Source of the DNA: Oxalobacter sp.
Lineage (GTDB): Bacteria; Pseudomonadota; Gammaproteobacteria; Burkholderiales; Burkholderiaceae_D
Assembly: GCA_012512465.1 (NCBI GenBank)
Contig: JAAZED010000264.1
Location: 1 to 8,240 of the forward strand
Reading direction: 5' to 3'
Length of the DNA: 8,240 nucleotides
In this document: piece after piece, positions 1-6,991 of the stretch
Numbering within the stretch: position 1 is the stretch's first letter
Layout: each line of letters opens with the position of its first letter
The notes under the pieces: generated by a model
What the model saw: the letters and a program-made list of their open reading frames with translations, nothing else
What the model was told of the DNA's origin: nothing
Databases searched by the model: none
Position numbers and translations under genes: made by a program

Positions 1-177
1 CAGCGATGTTGTGGCAAAGCCGCCCGGAACACGTACACCCTTGCTCTGCAGTTGGCTAATCATTTCTCCAAGAGAAGCATTTTTGCCGCCTACGGAAGGC
101 ACATCTGTCATTCGCAATTCAGTGAAAGGAATAACATAAGCATCACTGGCGTGGGTGGACTTTACTACATCCGTCAT
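1..177 (-). CDS. ppsA: Phosphoenolpyruvate synthase, N-terminal part (cut by window edge)
   Basis: PEP synthase makes phosphoenolpyruvate from pyruvate and ATP in the cytoplasm, at the entry to gluconeogenesis. Only the first 59 codons are present; the gene runs off the left edge. The visible residues include the conserved start of the ATP-binding domain: a [11 protein letters not shown] stretch (about residues 29-39) and VPGGFATT (about 50-57), typical of PEP synthase and pyruvate phosphate dikinase. The ATG at 177 is preceded by AGGAGA (183-188 on the plus numbering) with a 5-base spacer, which fixes the start. It is divergent from ppsR, the gene for its regulator, and the pairing supports both calls. 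The catalytic His/Thr region that PpsR modifies lies outside the window. Confidence 0.93.
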   Translation of the reverse strand, partial: MTDVVKSTHASDAYVIPFTELRMTDVPSVGGKNASLGEMISQLQSKGVRVPGGFATTSL

Positions 178-182
178 GAGAA

Positions 183-188
183 TCTCCT
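183..188 (-). promoter_or_regulatory. Ribosome binding site of ppsA
   Basis: AGGAGA on the minus strand, 5 bases before the ATG at 177. It is a strong match to the anti-Shine-Dalgarno sequence and sets the ppsA start. Confidence 0.75.
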
Positions 189-277
189 AAAACGAAAAAA
201 ATTTGCTGTTTTTCAAGCGGAAGAAAAAGAGCTATTTTACCTTAAAAAGGAAGAAGAAAATGGAAGGCAAACCTGTT

Positions 278-306
278 ATTTTACTCAATTTTCCCTGAGA
301 CAACAA
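278..306 (-). promoter_or_regulatory. Possible sigma-70 promoter for ppsA
   Basis: On the minus strand, TTGTTG (306-301) is followed after 17 bases by TAAAAT (283-278). The -10 box matches consensus at five of six positions; the -35 keeps only the TTG core. Transcription would start near 271, leaving a leader of about 95 bases before ppsA. The spacer is AT-rich, so chance matches are easy. No comparable plus-strand promoter for ppsR stood out. Confidence 0.35.
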
Positions 307-316
307 ATAGGTCTCA
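296..316. promoter_or_regulatory. Inverted repeat, possible operator between ppsA and ppsR
   Basis: Perfect 6-bp arms TGAGAC (296-301) and GTCTCA (311-316) are separated by 9 bases. The dyad covers the proposed ppsA -35 box and lies upstream of ppsR, where a regulator of either divergent gene could bind. No T-run follows, so it does not look like a terminator. Six-base arms can occur by chance; the binding protein is unknown. Confidence 0.25.
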
Positions 317-398
317 CTAATCGCCATCTATGTTTTACAATGGATCACACGAAACACTTCATCAGCCGTATCCGATCAACCTGACAGTCTTTACTGCC

Positions 399-1235
399 AT
401 GACAAAAAACAGCACTCAACCCATGCGTTCGGTTTACATTGTTTCTGACGGAACCGGCCTTACTGCCGAAGCCCTGGCACGTTCGGTACTCAGCCAGTTT
501 GATCTGGAGTTCCATAAAATCAGGCTGCCTTTTATTGATACGCCCGAAAAAACACAGGAAGTCACCGACCGTATCCAGCGCAACAAAGGTCATAACGAGG
601 ATCGGCCTATCGTTTTTTCAACGCTGGTCAAACCGGAACTGCTGTCAATTCTTCACAAGGCTGACGCACTGCATATCGATGTAATGCAACCATTTATTTC
701 GCAAGTCATCGGTGAGCTGGGCACACAGTCAAAACAGGAAATCGGTCTGAGCCATCAAATGACCGGAACAGATGAATATGAAGACAGGATGGAAGCCATT
801 CATTTCACCATTGCACATGATGACGGCCAGTCACATACCAACCTGGAAGCGGCCGACATTATCCTTCTCGGCGTGTCCCGGGTCGGCAAGACACCGACAA
901 GCCTGTATCTGGCCATCCAGTATGGCCTGAAAGTGGCAAATTATCCGTTAATTCCGGAAGATTTTGAGCGAGGGCATTTGCCTCCTGTCCTGAACCAGTT
1001 TAAAGGCAAACTTTTTGGCCTCAGCATCAACCCTGTGCGGCTTTCCCAGATCCGGGACTCACGCAGGCCCGGCAGCAAATATGCCTCACTTGAGAATTGC
1101 CGCTATGAAGTCAGTGCCGCCGAAAACATGATGAAAAAGAATGGCATCACCTTTTTGTCGTCCACCAACAAATCCATTGAGGAGATTTCCTCAACCATCA
1201 TTCACGAACTGGAAGAAGCGGCACCGGCTGACTGA
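399..1235 (+). CDS. ppsR: Phosphoenolpyruvate synthase regulatory protein (bifunctional kinase/pyrophosphorylase)
   Basis: PpsR belongs to the DUF299 family. It inactivates PEP synthase by ADP-dependent phosphorylation of a threonine next to the catalytic histidine, and reactivates it by Pi-dependent dephosphorylation. From the ATG at 399 the protein is 278 residues, nearly the length of the E. coli protein (277). Visible landmarks are SDGTG at residues 16-20, the DEYEDRMEAIHFTIAHDDG block at about 115-133, and the family P-loop GVSRVGKTPTS at 148-158. The frame is open upstream to an ATG at 330, and another ATG lies at 423. None has a good Shine-Dalgarno, so 399 was chosen by length and is the weakest part of the call. 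The gene is divergent from ppsA and convergent with the deacetylase gene, with only 10 bases between their stops. Confidence 0.93.
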   Translation: MTKNSTQPMRSVYIVSDGTGLTAEALARSVLSQFDLEFHKIRLPFIDTPEKTQEVTDRIQRNKGHNEDRPIVFSTLVKPELLSILHKADALHIDVMQPFISQVIGELGTQSKQEIGLSHQMTGTDEYEDRMEAIHFTIAHDDGQSHTNLEAADIILLGVSRVGKTPTSLYLAIQYGLKVANYPLIPEDFERGHLPPVLNQFKGKLFGLSINPVRLSQIRDSRRPGSKYASLENCRYEVSAAENMMKKNGITFLSSTNKSIEEISSTIIHELEEAAPAD

Positions 1236-1252
1236 TGCAATCAGCTCAGTCA
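1229..1252. terminator. Small hairpin between convergent gene ends (weak terminator candidate)
   Basis: Arms TGACTGA (1229-1235) and TCAGTCA (1246-1252) flank a 10-base loop. Each arm is the end of a gene, since both ppsR and the deacetylase finish with an Asp codon followed by TGA. A shorter alternative stem, CTGAT/ATCAG, lies inside. There is no T-run on either strand, so it lacks a key intrinsic-terminator feature and may be just a by-product of the shared ending. Confidence 0.2.
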
Positions 1253-1986
1253 AACACCTGCGCTTCGTAAGCCGCAGCGTAGGGTTGGGCTGTCTGCAAT
1301 TCCCTGGCGATAGCCCGATTGAGATTTAATACCCGCTCATCAAAACCATGCCCTCGCGTCTTGAGATTGCGCTGCTGCTGGGAATCATGAAAGCGAAGCA
1401 ATTGGCCTTTCCACTGCGCATCGGCTTCATCAAAGGCAAGGTAAAAGTCGGTTCGCATATCCAGCGTTTTGGCATCCCGGTTGAGCATCAGGGCGATTGG
1501 CCAGTCTGCTGCTTTAGCAATCCCTGATACCAGTGCACACATCGCCCGGTGTGCCCGGTTGGCATCATTTCCATGAGGTGAAAATATCAGGTCCGGCCTG
1601 ATTTCACGAACCACTGCTGTCAATGTTTCCCCATTTTCTGCATCATCAGCAAGCTGCTCGTCATCTGCGTTATTTAGATACAGGAAGCGAAAATGATCTT
1701 CATGCAACCCGAAAAAACGCATGCTGTCCCTTTGCTCTTTTATCCGGAGATTTCGTCTGTCATCAACAGACAGGCCTACGCCATATGCTTCATCAATGCC
1801 GCTTCCGGTTACTGAAACGGCGGCATAAATATCATGGCCGGATTCATGCAGGTATTTCAGCGTAACGCCAATGGCATCAAAATCATCAGGGTGCGGCGCC
1901 AAAACAAGCACTTTCAGACTGGTCGGCCAGTCAAGCTGGCGCAGATCCCGCATTGTCCGGGTAGAGCGTAAAAAATCCAGTTTCAT
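1246..1986 (-). CDS. PIG-L/LmbE family deacetylase, substrate unknown
   Basis: This predicted zinc-dependent N-deacetylase of 246 residues belongs to the family that includes GlcNAc-PI deacetylase and MshB. The N-terminal motif APHPDDFDAIG (residues 30-40) gives His32 and Asp35 as likely zinc ligands and Asp34 as the likely general base. The second motif SPHGNDANRAH (136-146) supplies His146 as the likely third ligand. Two points are unusual: the Glu that normally follows HPDD is Phe, and the His and Asp of the common NDxHxDH motif are Asn143 and Ala145. The ATG at 1986 was chosen because it has AGGA 10 bases upstream and clears the preceding gene. The frame is open to 2088, but that start would overlap the methyltransferase by 59 bases. 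It is the last gene of the envelope operon. No signal peptide is seen, so it is probably cytoplasmic. Confidence 0.82.
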   Translation of the reverse strand: MKLDFLRSTRTMRDLRQLDWPTSLKVLVLAPHPDDFDAIGVTLKYLHESGHDIYAAVSVTGSGIDEAYGVGLSVDDRRNLRIKEQRDSMRFFGLHEDHFRFLYLNNADDEQLADDAENGETLTAVVREIRPDLIFSPHGNDANRAHRAMCALVSGIAKAADWPIALMLNRDAKTLDMRTDFYLAFDEADAQWKGQLLRFHDSQQQRNLKTRGHGFDERVLNLNRAIARELQTAQPYAAAYEAQVFD

Positions 1987-1996
1987 CGCATGATCA

Positions 1997-2000
1997 TCCT
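1997..2000 (-). promoter_or_regulatory. Ribosome binding site deciding the deacetylase start
   Basis: AGGA on the minus strand, 10 bases before the ATG at 1986. It supports the shorter start over the open-frame start at 2088, which lies inside the upstream gene. Confidence 0.45.
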
Positions 2001-2029
2001 GGTAAAAACGGGTTCTGGCATAGCCGATG

Positions 2030-2815
2030 TCATCCGGCTTTTTGGCGTAACTGCTCAAAAAAACAGACTGCCGCACAGGCTGCCACATTCAGGGAATCCT
2101 GTTTTCCCGCATGGGGGATTTTCAGCATGACACGCGCTTTTGATTGCAGGGTATCTGAAACACCCTGCCCTTCATGCCCGAAAAGCCAGGCCAGCGGCTG
2201 CCTGAGATCAAAATCATAAATACGGTCTTTTGCTGTGGGAACCATGGCAACTACGGGAACACCCGACACATCAACCAGTTTCTCCAGATCGATATTTTCA
2301 TGAATCCGCACCAGAAAATGTGCGCCCATGCCGGCACGCAAAACCCGGGGAGACCAGGCTGCAGCTGTCCCTCTGCTGCAAAAGACATCACCAATGCCTG
2401 CCGCCGACGCACTGCGTAAAATGGAGCCGAGATTGCCCGGGTCCTGGATGCGATCCAGCAGAACCGCTGTTTGTGTCATTTTTTCGGGAACCGGATATAC
2501 CGGCGGTTCAATCACAAAAAGAACCCCGACCCCTTCTTCCACCTGGCTGACCGTTTCATAAAGAAAATCCCGCAGGATAATGCATGAAACCCCTCGTACC
2601 TGACTGGCCTCAAAAATTTCGGCAATTTCCGGCTGATTTTTGGAGGATTCATTCACCACACAAAAAATCGGATTGCCGATGTATTCCAGGTAAGCCTGAC
2701 ACAAATGGACACCATCCAGTATGGTCCTGGCACTTTTCCTGCGTGCCTGGGCACTGCCTGCCAGTTGCCGTATTTCCCGGTATAACACATTATTTCGTGA
2801 GGTAATCAGCTTCAT
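2030..2815 (-). CDS. SpoU/TrmH (SPOUT) family RNA 2'-O-ribose methyltransferase
   Basis: This is a predicted AdoMet-dependent ribose methyltransferase of 261 residues acting on rRNA or tRNA; which nucleotide it modifies cannot be read from sequence. The N-terminal part (about 1-100) resembles the substrate-binding domain of this family. The C-terminal SPOUT domain shows all three motifs: motif 1 LDRIQDPGNLGSILRSA (120-136, with the conserved Asn and Arg), motif 2 LFGHEGQGVS (211-220) and motif 3 IPHAGKQDSLNVAACAA (233-249), which form the knotted AdoMet site. The usual IPM of motif 3 is IPH here. The start ATG overlaps the rnhB stop in TGATG, and a full AGGAGG (2826-2831) sits 10 bases upstream inside the rnhB 3' end, so translation is probably coupled. 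It could be annotated as RlmB-like or TsnR/AviRb-like. Confidence 0.88.
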   Translation of the reverse strand: MKLITSRNNVLYREIRQLAGSAQARRKSARTILDGVHLCQAYLEYIGNPIFCVVNESSKNQPEIAEIFEASQVRGVSCIILRDFLYETVSQVEEGVGVLFVIEPPVYPVPEKMTQTAVLLDRIQDPGNLGSILRSASAAGIGDVFCSRGTAAAWSPRVLRAGMGAHFLVRIHENIDLEKLVDVSGVPVVAMVPTAKDRIYDFDLRQPLAWLFGHEGQGVSDTLQSKARVMLKIPHAGKQDSLNVAACAAVCFFEQLRQKAG

Positions 2816-3438
2816 CAGCAGCTCTCCTCCTCTTTTTGATCCAACAGCGCCCGGACCGGCCCGTAAGATGTCCGGTGAACAGGAGAAACGCCATACTCAC
2901 GCAGCCGTTCCAGATGCAGGGCGGTCGGATATCCCTTGTGTCGGTCAAAGGCATACTGCGGATACTGATCATGCAATTGCATCAGGGCTTCATCGCGTGC
3001 TGTCTTGGCCAGTATGGATGCGGCTGAAATCGCGTCCACCTTGTCATCGCCCCCGACAATGGCTTCTGAACGCACAGAAAGAACCGGACAGCGATTCCCG
3101 TCAACCAATGCCACTGAAGGCGTCACAGAAAGATTTTCAACCGCCCGTTTCATGGCAAGCATCGTTGCATGAAGAATGTTCAGTTCATCAATTTCCGCAA
3201 TGGAACATTGGGCAACAGCCCAGGCTTTGGCCTTTTCGCGAATCAGCCCGGCCAAATGACGGCGTTTCATATCAGACAGTTTTTTGGAATCCCGCAGCCC
3301 GTCAATGGGTTGCATGGGATCCAGAATGACCGCAGCAGCAAAAACCGGACCGGCAAGAGGCCCCCGACCAGCCTCATCCACGCCGCAAACAAGCTCATCT
3401 GTAGCTGAAAAGGAAAAAGCGATCTGGGTTGTTGTCAT
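2815..3438 (-). CDS. rnhB: Ribonuclease HII
   Basis: RNase HII cuts the RNA strand of RNA/DNA hybrids and removes single ribonucleotides from DNA. The 207-residue protein begins its catalytic domain with [14 protein letters not shown] (residues 18-31), giving the first two acidic residues, Asp21 and Glu22. LVDGN at 111-115 gives Asp113, and [21 protein letters not shown] (129-149) gives Asp131, completing the DEDD metal-binding set by comparison with E. coli (16, 17, 108, 126). The length is normal. The gene starts 11 bases after the lpxB stop with AAGG just upstream, and ends in a one-base overlap with the methyltransferase. The lpxB–rnhB order is common in proteobacteria, though the dnaE that follows in E. 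coli is absent here. Confidence 0.96.
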   Translation of the reverse strand: MTTTQIAFSFSATDELVCGVDEAGRGPLAGPVFAAAVILDPMQPIDGLRDSKKLSDMKRRHLAGLIREKAKAWAVAQCSIAEIDELNILHATMLAMKRAVENLSVTPSVALVDGNRCPVLSVRSEAIVGGDDKVDAISAASILAKTARDEALMQLHDQYPQYAFDRHKGYPTALHLERLREYGVSPVHRTSYGPVRALLDQKEEESC

Positions 3439-3449
3439 CTATTCGCCTT

Positions 3450-4589
3450 CTATTTGCCGTTCATGACATCCAGAACGGCCTGAGCGCTCAAGGCAGCAGT
3501 ATCTTTCAAAAGCGATTCATGCATGAGGGTAAAACGCTCAGCCAGCTCTTTTCGCAGGGACGCATCGTGCAACTGCTTCCAGACGGCATCCGCAAGCGCC
3601 TCGGGCGTTGCATCATTCTGGTAAAACTCGGGTACGATCATTTCCCCTGCAAGGATATTGGGAAGACCAACTGGTGGGGTCACAACCCGTTTGGCGATTT
3701 CCCAGGTGGCTCCCATCAGCCGGTATCCTATTACCATCGGTTTTTTGTACAGCGCCACTTCCAGTGTGGCAGTACCGGATGCAACCAGTACTGCATCAGC
3801 TGCTTCAATGACACGATGAGACTGCCCCTGGATAACGCGTAACGGCACATTCTCCATTTTCGCTCCAGCCAGTTTTTGTGCAAAAGCCTGCTGCTGACGC
3901 TCACCTGCCATCGGCACCACAAGCTGAATAGCAGGATCGCGCTGAGCCAGTAGTCGGGCAGCACCGATAAAAGCATCACCATTGTATTTGAGCTCAGACA
4001 TCCGGCTGCCCGGCATGATGGCAACCACCGGTTTATCCGGATCCAGCCCCAGATCAGCACGGGCACCGGCTACATCCGGCTGCATCGGAATCCCCTTGAC
4101 CATGGGGTGACCCACATGGGTAACCGGAATACCAGCCTTTTCGTATATATCGACCTCAAAAGGAAAAAGCACCAGAATGCGTGAAACCGCCTTTGCAATG
4201 GTCTTGATCCTGCCTTTTCGCCATGCCCAGACAGAGGGGCCGACAAAATGGACGGTGGGAATACCGGCTTTTTTAAGCTGCACCTCCAGGCCAAGATTGA
4301 ATTCCGGTGCGTCAATCCCCACAAAAACACCCGGCTTTTCCGCAATCAGACTATCCCGAAGAGCATCCCTGATCCCCTTGATTTCACGAAAGTGAGCAAA
4401 TACCTCGAAAAAACCGTTTACCGACAGCTTTTCCATCGGCCAGTTGCTGACAAATCCATAGGTGGCCATGTTCTGGCCACCTATACCGTGAATCAGTGTG
4501 TCAGGCAGTTGGGGACGAAGTGCAGACAGCAAATGCCCGCCAAGGATATCACCGGACACTTCGCCTGCAACCATAGCAACCGGTTTCAT
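3450..4589 (-). CDS. lpxB: Lipid-A-disaccharide synthase
   Basis: LpxB joins UDP-2,3-diacylglucosamine and lipid X (2,3-diacylglucosamine-1-phosphate) into the beta-1,6 lipid A disaccharide at the inner face of the cytoplasmic membrane (glycosyltransferase family 19). The 379-residue length matches the family (E. coli 382). Motifs in order are AGEVSGD (8-14), GIDAPEFN (91-98), GPSVWAWR (117-124), PFEVDIYEKAG (143-153), GHP (160-162), MPGSRMSEL (202-210, with the conserved Arg206) and SGTATLE (271-277). The ATG at 4589 has GGGAGG (4598-4603) 8 bases upstream. The 69-base gap to lpxA is the longest spacing in this operon, but I see no promoter or terminator in it. A strong inverted repeat lies inside the gene at 4458-4484. 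Confidence 0.97.
   Translation of the reverse strand: MKPVAMVAGEVSGDILGGHLLSALRPQLPDTLIHGIGGQNMATYGFVSNWPMEKLSVNGFFEVFAHFREIKGIRDALRDSLIAEKPGVFVGIDAPEFNLGLEVQLKKAGIPTVHFVGPSVWAWRKGRIKTIAKAVSRILVLFPFEVDIYEKAGIPVTHVGHPMVKGIPMQPDVAGARADLGLDPDKPVVAIMPGSRMSELKYNGDAFIGAARLLAQRDPAIQLVVPMAGERQQQAFAQKLAGAKMENVPLRVIQGQSHRVIEAADAVLVASGTATLEVALYKKPMVIGYRLMGATWEIAKRVVTPPVGLPNILAGEMIVPEFYQNDATPEALADAVWKQLHDASLRKELAERFTLMHESLLKDTAALSAQAVLDVMNGK
4458..4484. repeat. Perfect 11-bp inverted repeat inside lpxB
   Basis: ATAGGTGGCCA (4458-4468) and TGGCCACCTAT (4474-4484) are exact reverse complements separated by 5 bases. The lpxB mRNA would form a GC-rich 11-bp stem roughly 105-130 bases after its start codon, over codons for GGQNMATYG. 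No U-run follows on the minus strand, so it is not a standard terminator. Function is unknown; it may simply be a coding coincidence. Confidence 0.7.
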
Positions 4590-4597
4590 GCTGCCAA

Positions 4598-4603
4598 CCT
4601 CCC
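4598..4603 (-). promoter_or_regulatory. Ribosome binding site of lpxB
   Basis: GGGAGG on the minus strand, 8 bases before the ATG at 4589, in the 69-base lpxA–lpxB gap. It shows lpxB has its own initiation signal rather than relying on coupling to lpxA. Confidence 0.65.
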
Positions 4604-4658
4604 TGAAATGGCTCCTTTGACAGATTGCCGGGCTGACATATCGGCTAACCTGAAGTGA

Positions 4659-5447
4659 TCAGCGAATAATACCGCGATCAGACATATCCAGAAATGAACG
4701 CATCATATGGATATATTCGGCGGCATCTACAGCTTTTGCCTCTTCTTCTGCCAGTGCGGCTTTTGCCTCATCCAGTGAAAGCCCGGATTTGTAGAGTGTT
4801 TTGTATGACTGCCGGATGGCGGATATCTGCTCCGGTGTAAAACCCCGGCGTCTCAAACCTTCGGCATTGATACCATGCGCTGCAGGCGGGGAACCGGCCA
4901 CCAGCACAAAGGGGGGAATATCCTGGGAAAGGCGGGTTGCAGCACCTGTCATGGCGTGAGCACCCACTTTGCAAAACTGGTGAATATTGGTCAGACCACC
5001 GAGAATCACCCAGTCACCGATATGGACATGTCCGGCCAACTGAATGCCATTGGCAAAAATGGTATTGTTACCAATCTGGCAATCATGGGCAATGTGTACA
5101 TACGCCATGATCCAGTTGTCATTGCCGATCCGGGTAACCCCCGCATCCTGAATGGTACCCAGATTCAGGGTACAGTATTCGCGAATCGTATTGCGGTCGC
5201 CGATTTCCAGCGCTGTCGGTTCACCTCCGTATTTTTTATCCTGGGGAACACCACCCACCGAGGCAAACTGGAATATCTCGTTATCCTTGCCAATGGTGGT
5301 GCGTCCCTCAATAACCACATGGGGACCGACACGGGTTCCTGCACCGATTCTGACATGAGGGCCAATAACGGAATATGCGCCGATTTTGGCGGTGCCATCA
5401 ATTTCCGCCTTGGGATCAATAATCGCTGTACTGTGGATATTGCTCAT
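4659..5447 (-). CDS. lpxA: Acyl-ACP--UDP-N-acetylglucosamine O-acyltransferase
   Basis: LpxA transfers a 3-hydroxyacyl chain from ACP to the 3-OH of UDP-GlcNAc, the first step of lipid A synthesis. From the ATG at 5447 it is 262 residues, the same as E. coli LpxA. The N-terminal two-thirds is a left-handed beta-helix of hexapeptide repeats. HIAHDC (118-123) carries the catalytic His121 (His125 in E. coli), and [12 protein letters not shown] starts the C-terminal helical domain. By alignment with E. coli, the acyl-chain ruler position Gly173 is Ala169 here, which may shorten the preferred chain. The open frame extends 10 codons upstream to 5477, but that would lie inside fabZ. The 5447 ATG overlaps the fabZ stop as ATGA and has GGAG 5 bases upstream. 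Confidence 0.97.
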   Translation of the reverse strand: MSNIHSTAIIDPKAEIDGTAKIGAYSVIGPHVRIGAGTRVGPHVVIEGRTTIGKDNEIFQFASVGGVPQDKKYGGEPTALEIGDRNTIREYCTLNLGTIQDAGVTRIGNDNWIMAYVHIAHDCQIGNNTIFANGIQLAGHVHIGDWVILGGLTNIHQFCKVGAHAMTGAATRLSQDIPPFVLVAGSPPAAHGINAEGLRRRGFTPEQISAIRQSYKTLYKSGLSLDEAKAALAEEEAKAVDAAEYIHMMRSFLDMSDRGIIR

Positions 5448-5914
5448 TGTTTCTCCGTTGATCCGCGAATGGCGCACATGACTTCCGCTTCAACAGCCAC
5501 CTGCCCATCCACAGACCCGACTGTCTTGAATTTCCACATGCCGCGCATATTACGGATCAGTTCTGCCTCCATCACCAGTTGGTCACCTGGCTCCACAGGA
5601 CGCTTGAAACGGGCATTATCAATCGTTGCAAAATAAACCGTCGCGTCATCTCCCAAGATGGCGCCGGCAGACATAAAGGCAAAAATAGCGGCTGTCTGGG
5701 CCAGTGCTTCAATAATCAGCACACCTGGCATCACCGGGTAATGCGGAAAGTGTCCATTAAAAAACTCTTCATTCGCCGTGACGTTCTTGATCGCCGTAAT
5801 TTTCTTCCCCGCCTCCCAGTCGAGCACCTTGTCGACCAGCAGCATGGGATAGCGATGCGGCAATATCTTGCGTATGTCGTTAACGTTGAGTACTTTTTTA
5901 TCTTTCAAATCCAT
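5444..5914 (-). CDS. fabZ: (3R)-hydroxyacyl-ACP dehydratase
   Basis: FabZ dehydrates 3-hydroxyacyl-ACP to trans-2-enoyl-ACP in fatty acid elongation. It uses the same 3-hydroxyacyl-ACP pool as LpxA and LpxD, so its place between them makes metabolic sense. From the ATG at 5914 it is 156 residues with a single hot-dog fold. [11 protein letters not shown] (18-28) is the family N-terminal motif, and [21 protein letters not shown] (53-73) contains the catalytic His55 and Glu69 (54 and 68 in E. coli). A GTG at 5935 could add seven residues (KKKSDT-rich) but would overlap lpxD. The 5914 ATG follows the lpxD stop by 4 bases and has GAAGAG (5922-5927) 7 bases upstream. The stop overlaps the lpxA start. 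Confidence 0.96.
   Translation of the reverse strand: MDLKDKKVLNVNDIRKILPHRYPMLLVDKVLDWEAGKKITAIKNVTANEEFFNGHFPHYPVMPGVLIIEALAQTAAIFAFMSAGAILGDDATVYFATIDNARFKRPVEPGDQLVMEAELIRNMRGMWKFKTVGSVDGQVAVEAEVMCAIRGSTEKQ
5453..5456 (-). promoter_or_regulatory. Ribosome binding site deciding the lpxA start
   Basis: GGAG on the minus strand, 5 bases before the ATG at 5447 and inside the end of fabZ. It supports the ATGA-overlap start over the longer open-frame start at 5477. Confidence 0.6.
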
Positions 5915-5918
5915 AGTG

Positions 5919-6968
5919 TCACTCTTCTTTTTCACCCAGCGAATTTACTGTTTTTTCCAATTCTCTCACCCGCTGGCGCATTGACGTCAGATTACGCAAT
6001 ACAACAGCGGTTCTTTCCCAGTCCGTATGTTTTTCGAGCGGATAAAAACCGGTATAGGCACCGGGCTCATTAATCGAACTTTGCACGACACTTGACGCAG
6101 AAACATGGGTACCATCGGCAATTTTCAGATGCCCCCCGATCATGGCCGCCCCGCCAATCGTCACGCGCTTGCCGAAAACAGCGCTTCCTGCCACACCCAC
6201 GCAACCTGCCATCGCTGAATGTGCACCGACGTGGCAATTGTGGCCGATCTGGATCTGGTTATCCAGCTTGACGCCATCCTCAATCACCGTATCTGCCAAA
6301 GCGCCCCTGTCTATGGTTGTATTGGCACCAATCTGGACATCATTGCCAATCACGACCCTGCCAGTCTGTGGAATCTTGACCCATACCCCCTTGTCATTCG
6401 CAAAGCCAAAACCTTCTGAACCAATCACAGCGCCGGAGCGAACCTCACAGCGCTCGCCAATGACGCACAAGGCATGAAAAACGACCCGTGGCGCAAAACA
6501 GGTATTGGCACCCACCTTTGCCCCTTTTCCGATAAAACTGCCGGCATCAATGACACAGTTTTCCCCGATTTCCACATCGGCTTCAATCGTGACAAAAGGC
6601 CCGATTTTTGCGCTTGCCGCTATTCTTGCCGAAGGGGCAATACAAGCGCTTTCATGTATGCCAGGCACATGCGGTTCAGCCTGCAGGCTCTGAAAAAACT
6701 GGGCAGCATAGGCAAAATAGGCGTAGGGATTGTCAGTCAGAATGCGTGCCCCGGCATAATCCGTTATCCGCTCATCATCAGATGGCGTCAGAATCAATGC
6801 CGCAGCATGAGAGGCGTTTGCCTGTTTACGCAAACGGGGATTGGTCAGAAAAGTAATGTGGGAAGCCTGCGCCAGATCCAAAGGCGCAAATCCGGATACT
6901 CTCGTATCCGGATCGCCTTTTAACTGTCCGCCAAAACGGTCAATCAACTTGCCAAGCTGAATATCCAT
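5919..6968 (-). CDS. lpxD: UDP-3-O-(3-hydroxyacyl)glucosamine N-acyltransferase
   Basis: LpxD adds the second 3-hydroxyacyl chain, to the 2-amino group of UDP-3-O-acyl-glucosamine, after LpxC deacetylation. The 349-residue protein has the three expected parts. An N-terminal uridine-binding domain (about 1-100) includes [11 protein letters not shown] (35-45). A left-handed beta-helix of hexapeptide repeats covers about 105-315 and includes GSEGFGFA (183-190). A C-terminal helix begins near 330 with a charged [14 protein letters not shown] coiled-coil-like end. The catalytic His is His243 in IQIGHN (239-244), matching His239 of E. coli. The ATG at 6968 lies 23 bases after the skp stop; its Shine-Dalgarno is weak. 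lpxC, needed between LpxA and LpxD, is not in the window. Confidence 0.97.
   Translation of the reverse strand: MDIQLGKLIDRFGGQLKGDPDTRVSGFAPLDLAQASHITFLTNPRLRKQANASHAAALILTPSDDERITDYAGARILTDNPYAYFAYAAQFFQSLQAEPHVPGIHESACIAPSARIAASAKIGPFVTIEADVEIGENCVIDAGSFIGKGAKVGANTCFAPRVVFHALCVIGERCEVRSGAVIGSEGFGFANDKGVWVKIPQTGRVVIGNDVQIGANTTIDRGALADTVIEDGVKLDNQIQIGHNCHVGAHSAMAGCVGVAGSAVFGKRVTIGGAAMIGGHLKIADGTHVSASSVVQSSINEPGAYTGFYPLEKHTDWERTAVVLRNLTSMRQRVRELEKTVNSLGEKEE
5922..5927 (-). promoter_or_regulatory. Ribosome binding site deciding the fabZ start
   Basis: GAAGAG on the minus strand, 7 bases before the ATG at 5914, at the very end of lpxD. It argues for ATG 5914 rather than the GTG at 5935, which lies upstream of this site. 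Confidence 0.45.
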
Positions 6969-6991
6969 TCCGCTATTTTTGACAAGAAGAA

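Noticed and set aside
52..384. A 110-residue plus-strand open frame across the ppsA start and the spacer
   Set aside because: Its first part is antisense to the ppsA N-terminus and its remainder is the AT-rich promoter spacer; no family resemblance and no ribosome binding site.
1987..2088. A longer deacetylase start at 2088
   Set aside because: It would overlap the methyltransferase by 59 bases and add 34 residues unlike the family N-terminus; the ATG at 1986 has a ribosome binding site and clears the upstream gene.
4590..4658. An internal promoter or terminator in the lpxA–lpxB gap
   Set aside because: Apart from the lpxB ribosome binding site I found no -35/-10 pair and no hairpin with a T-run in these 69 bases.
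4875..5636. A 253-residue plus-strand open frame antisense to lpxA and fabZ
   Set aside because: It lies opposite two well-recognised genes, resembles no protein family I know, and is rich in residues expected from reading hexapeptide-repeat codons backwards. It is a shadow.
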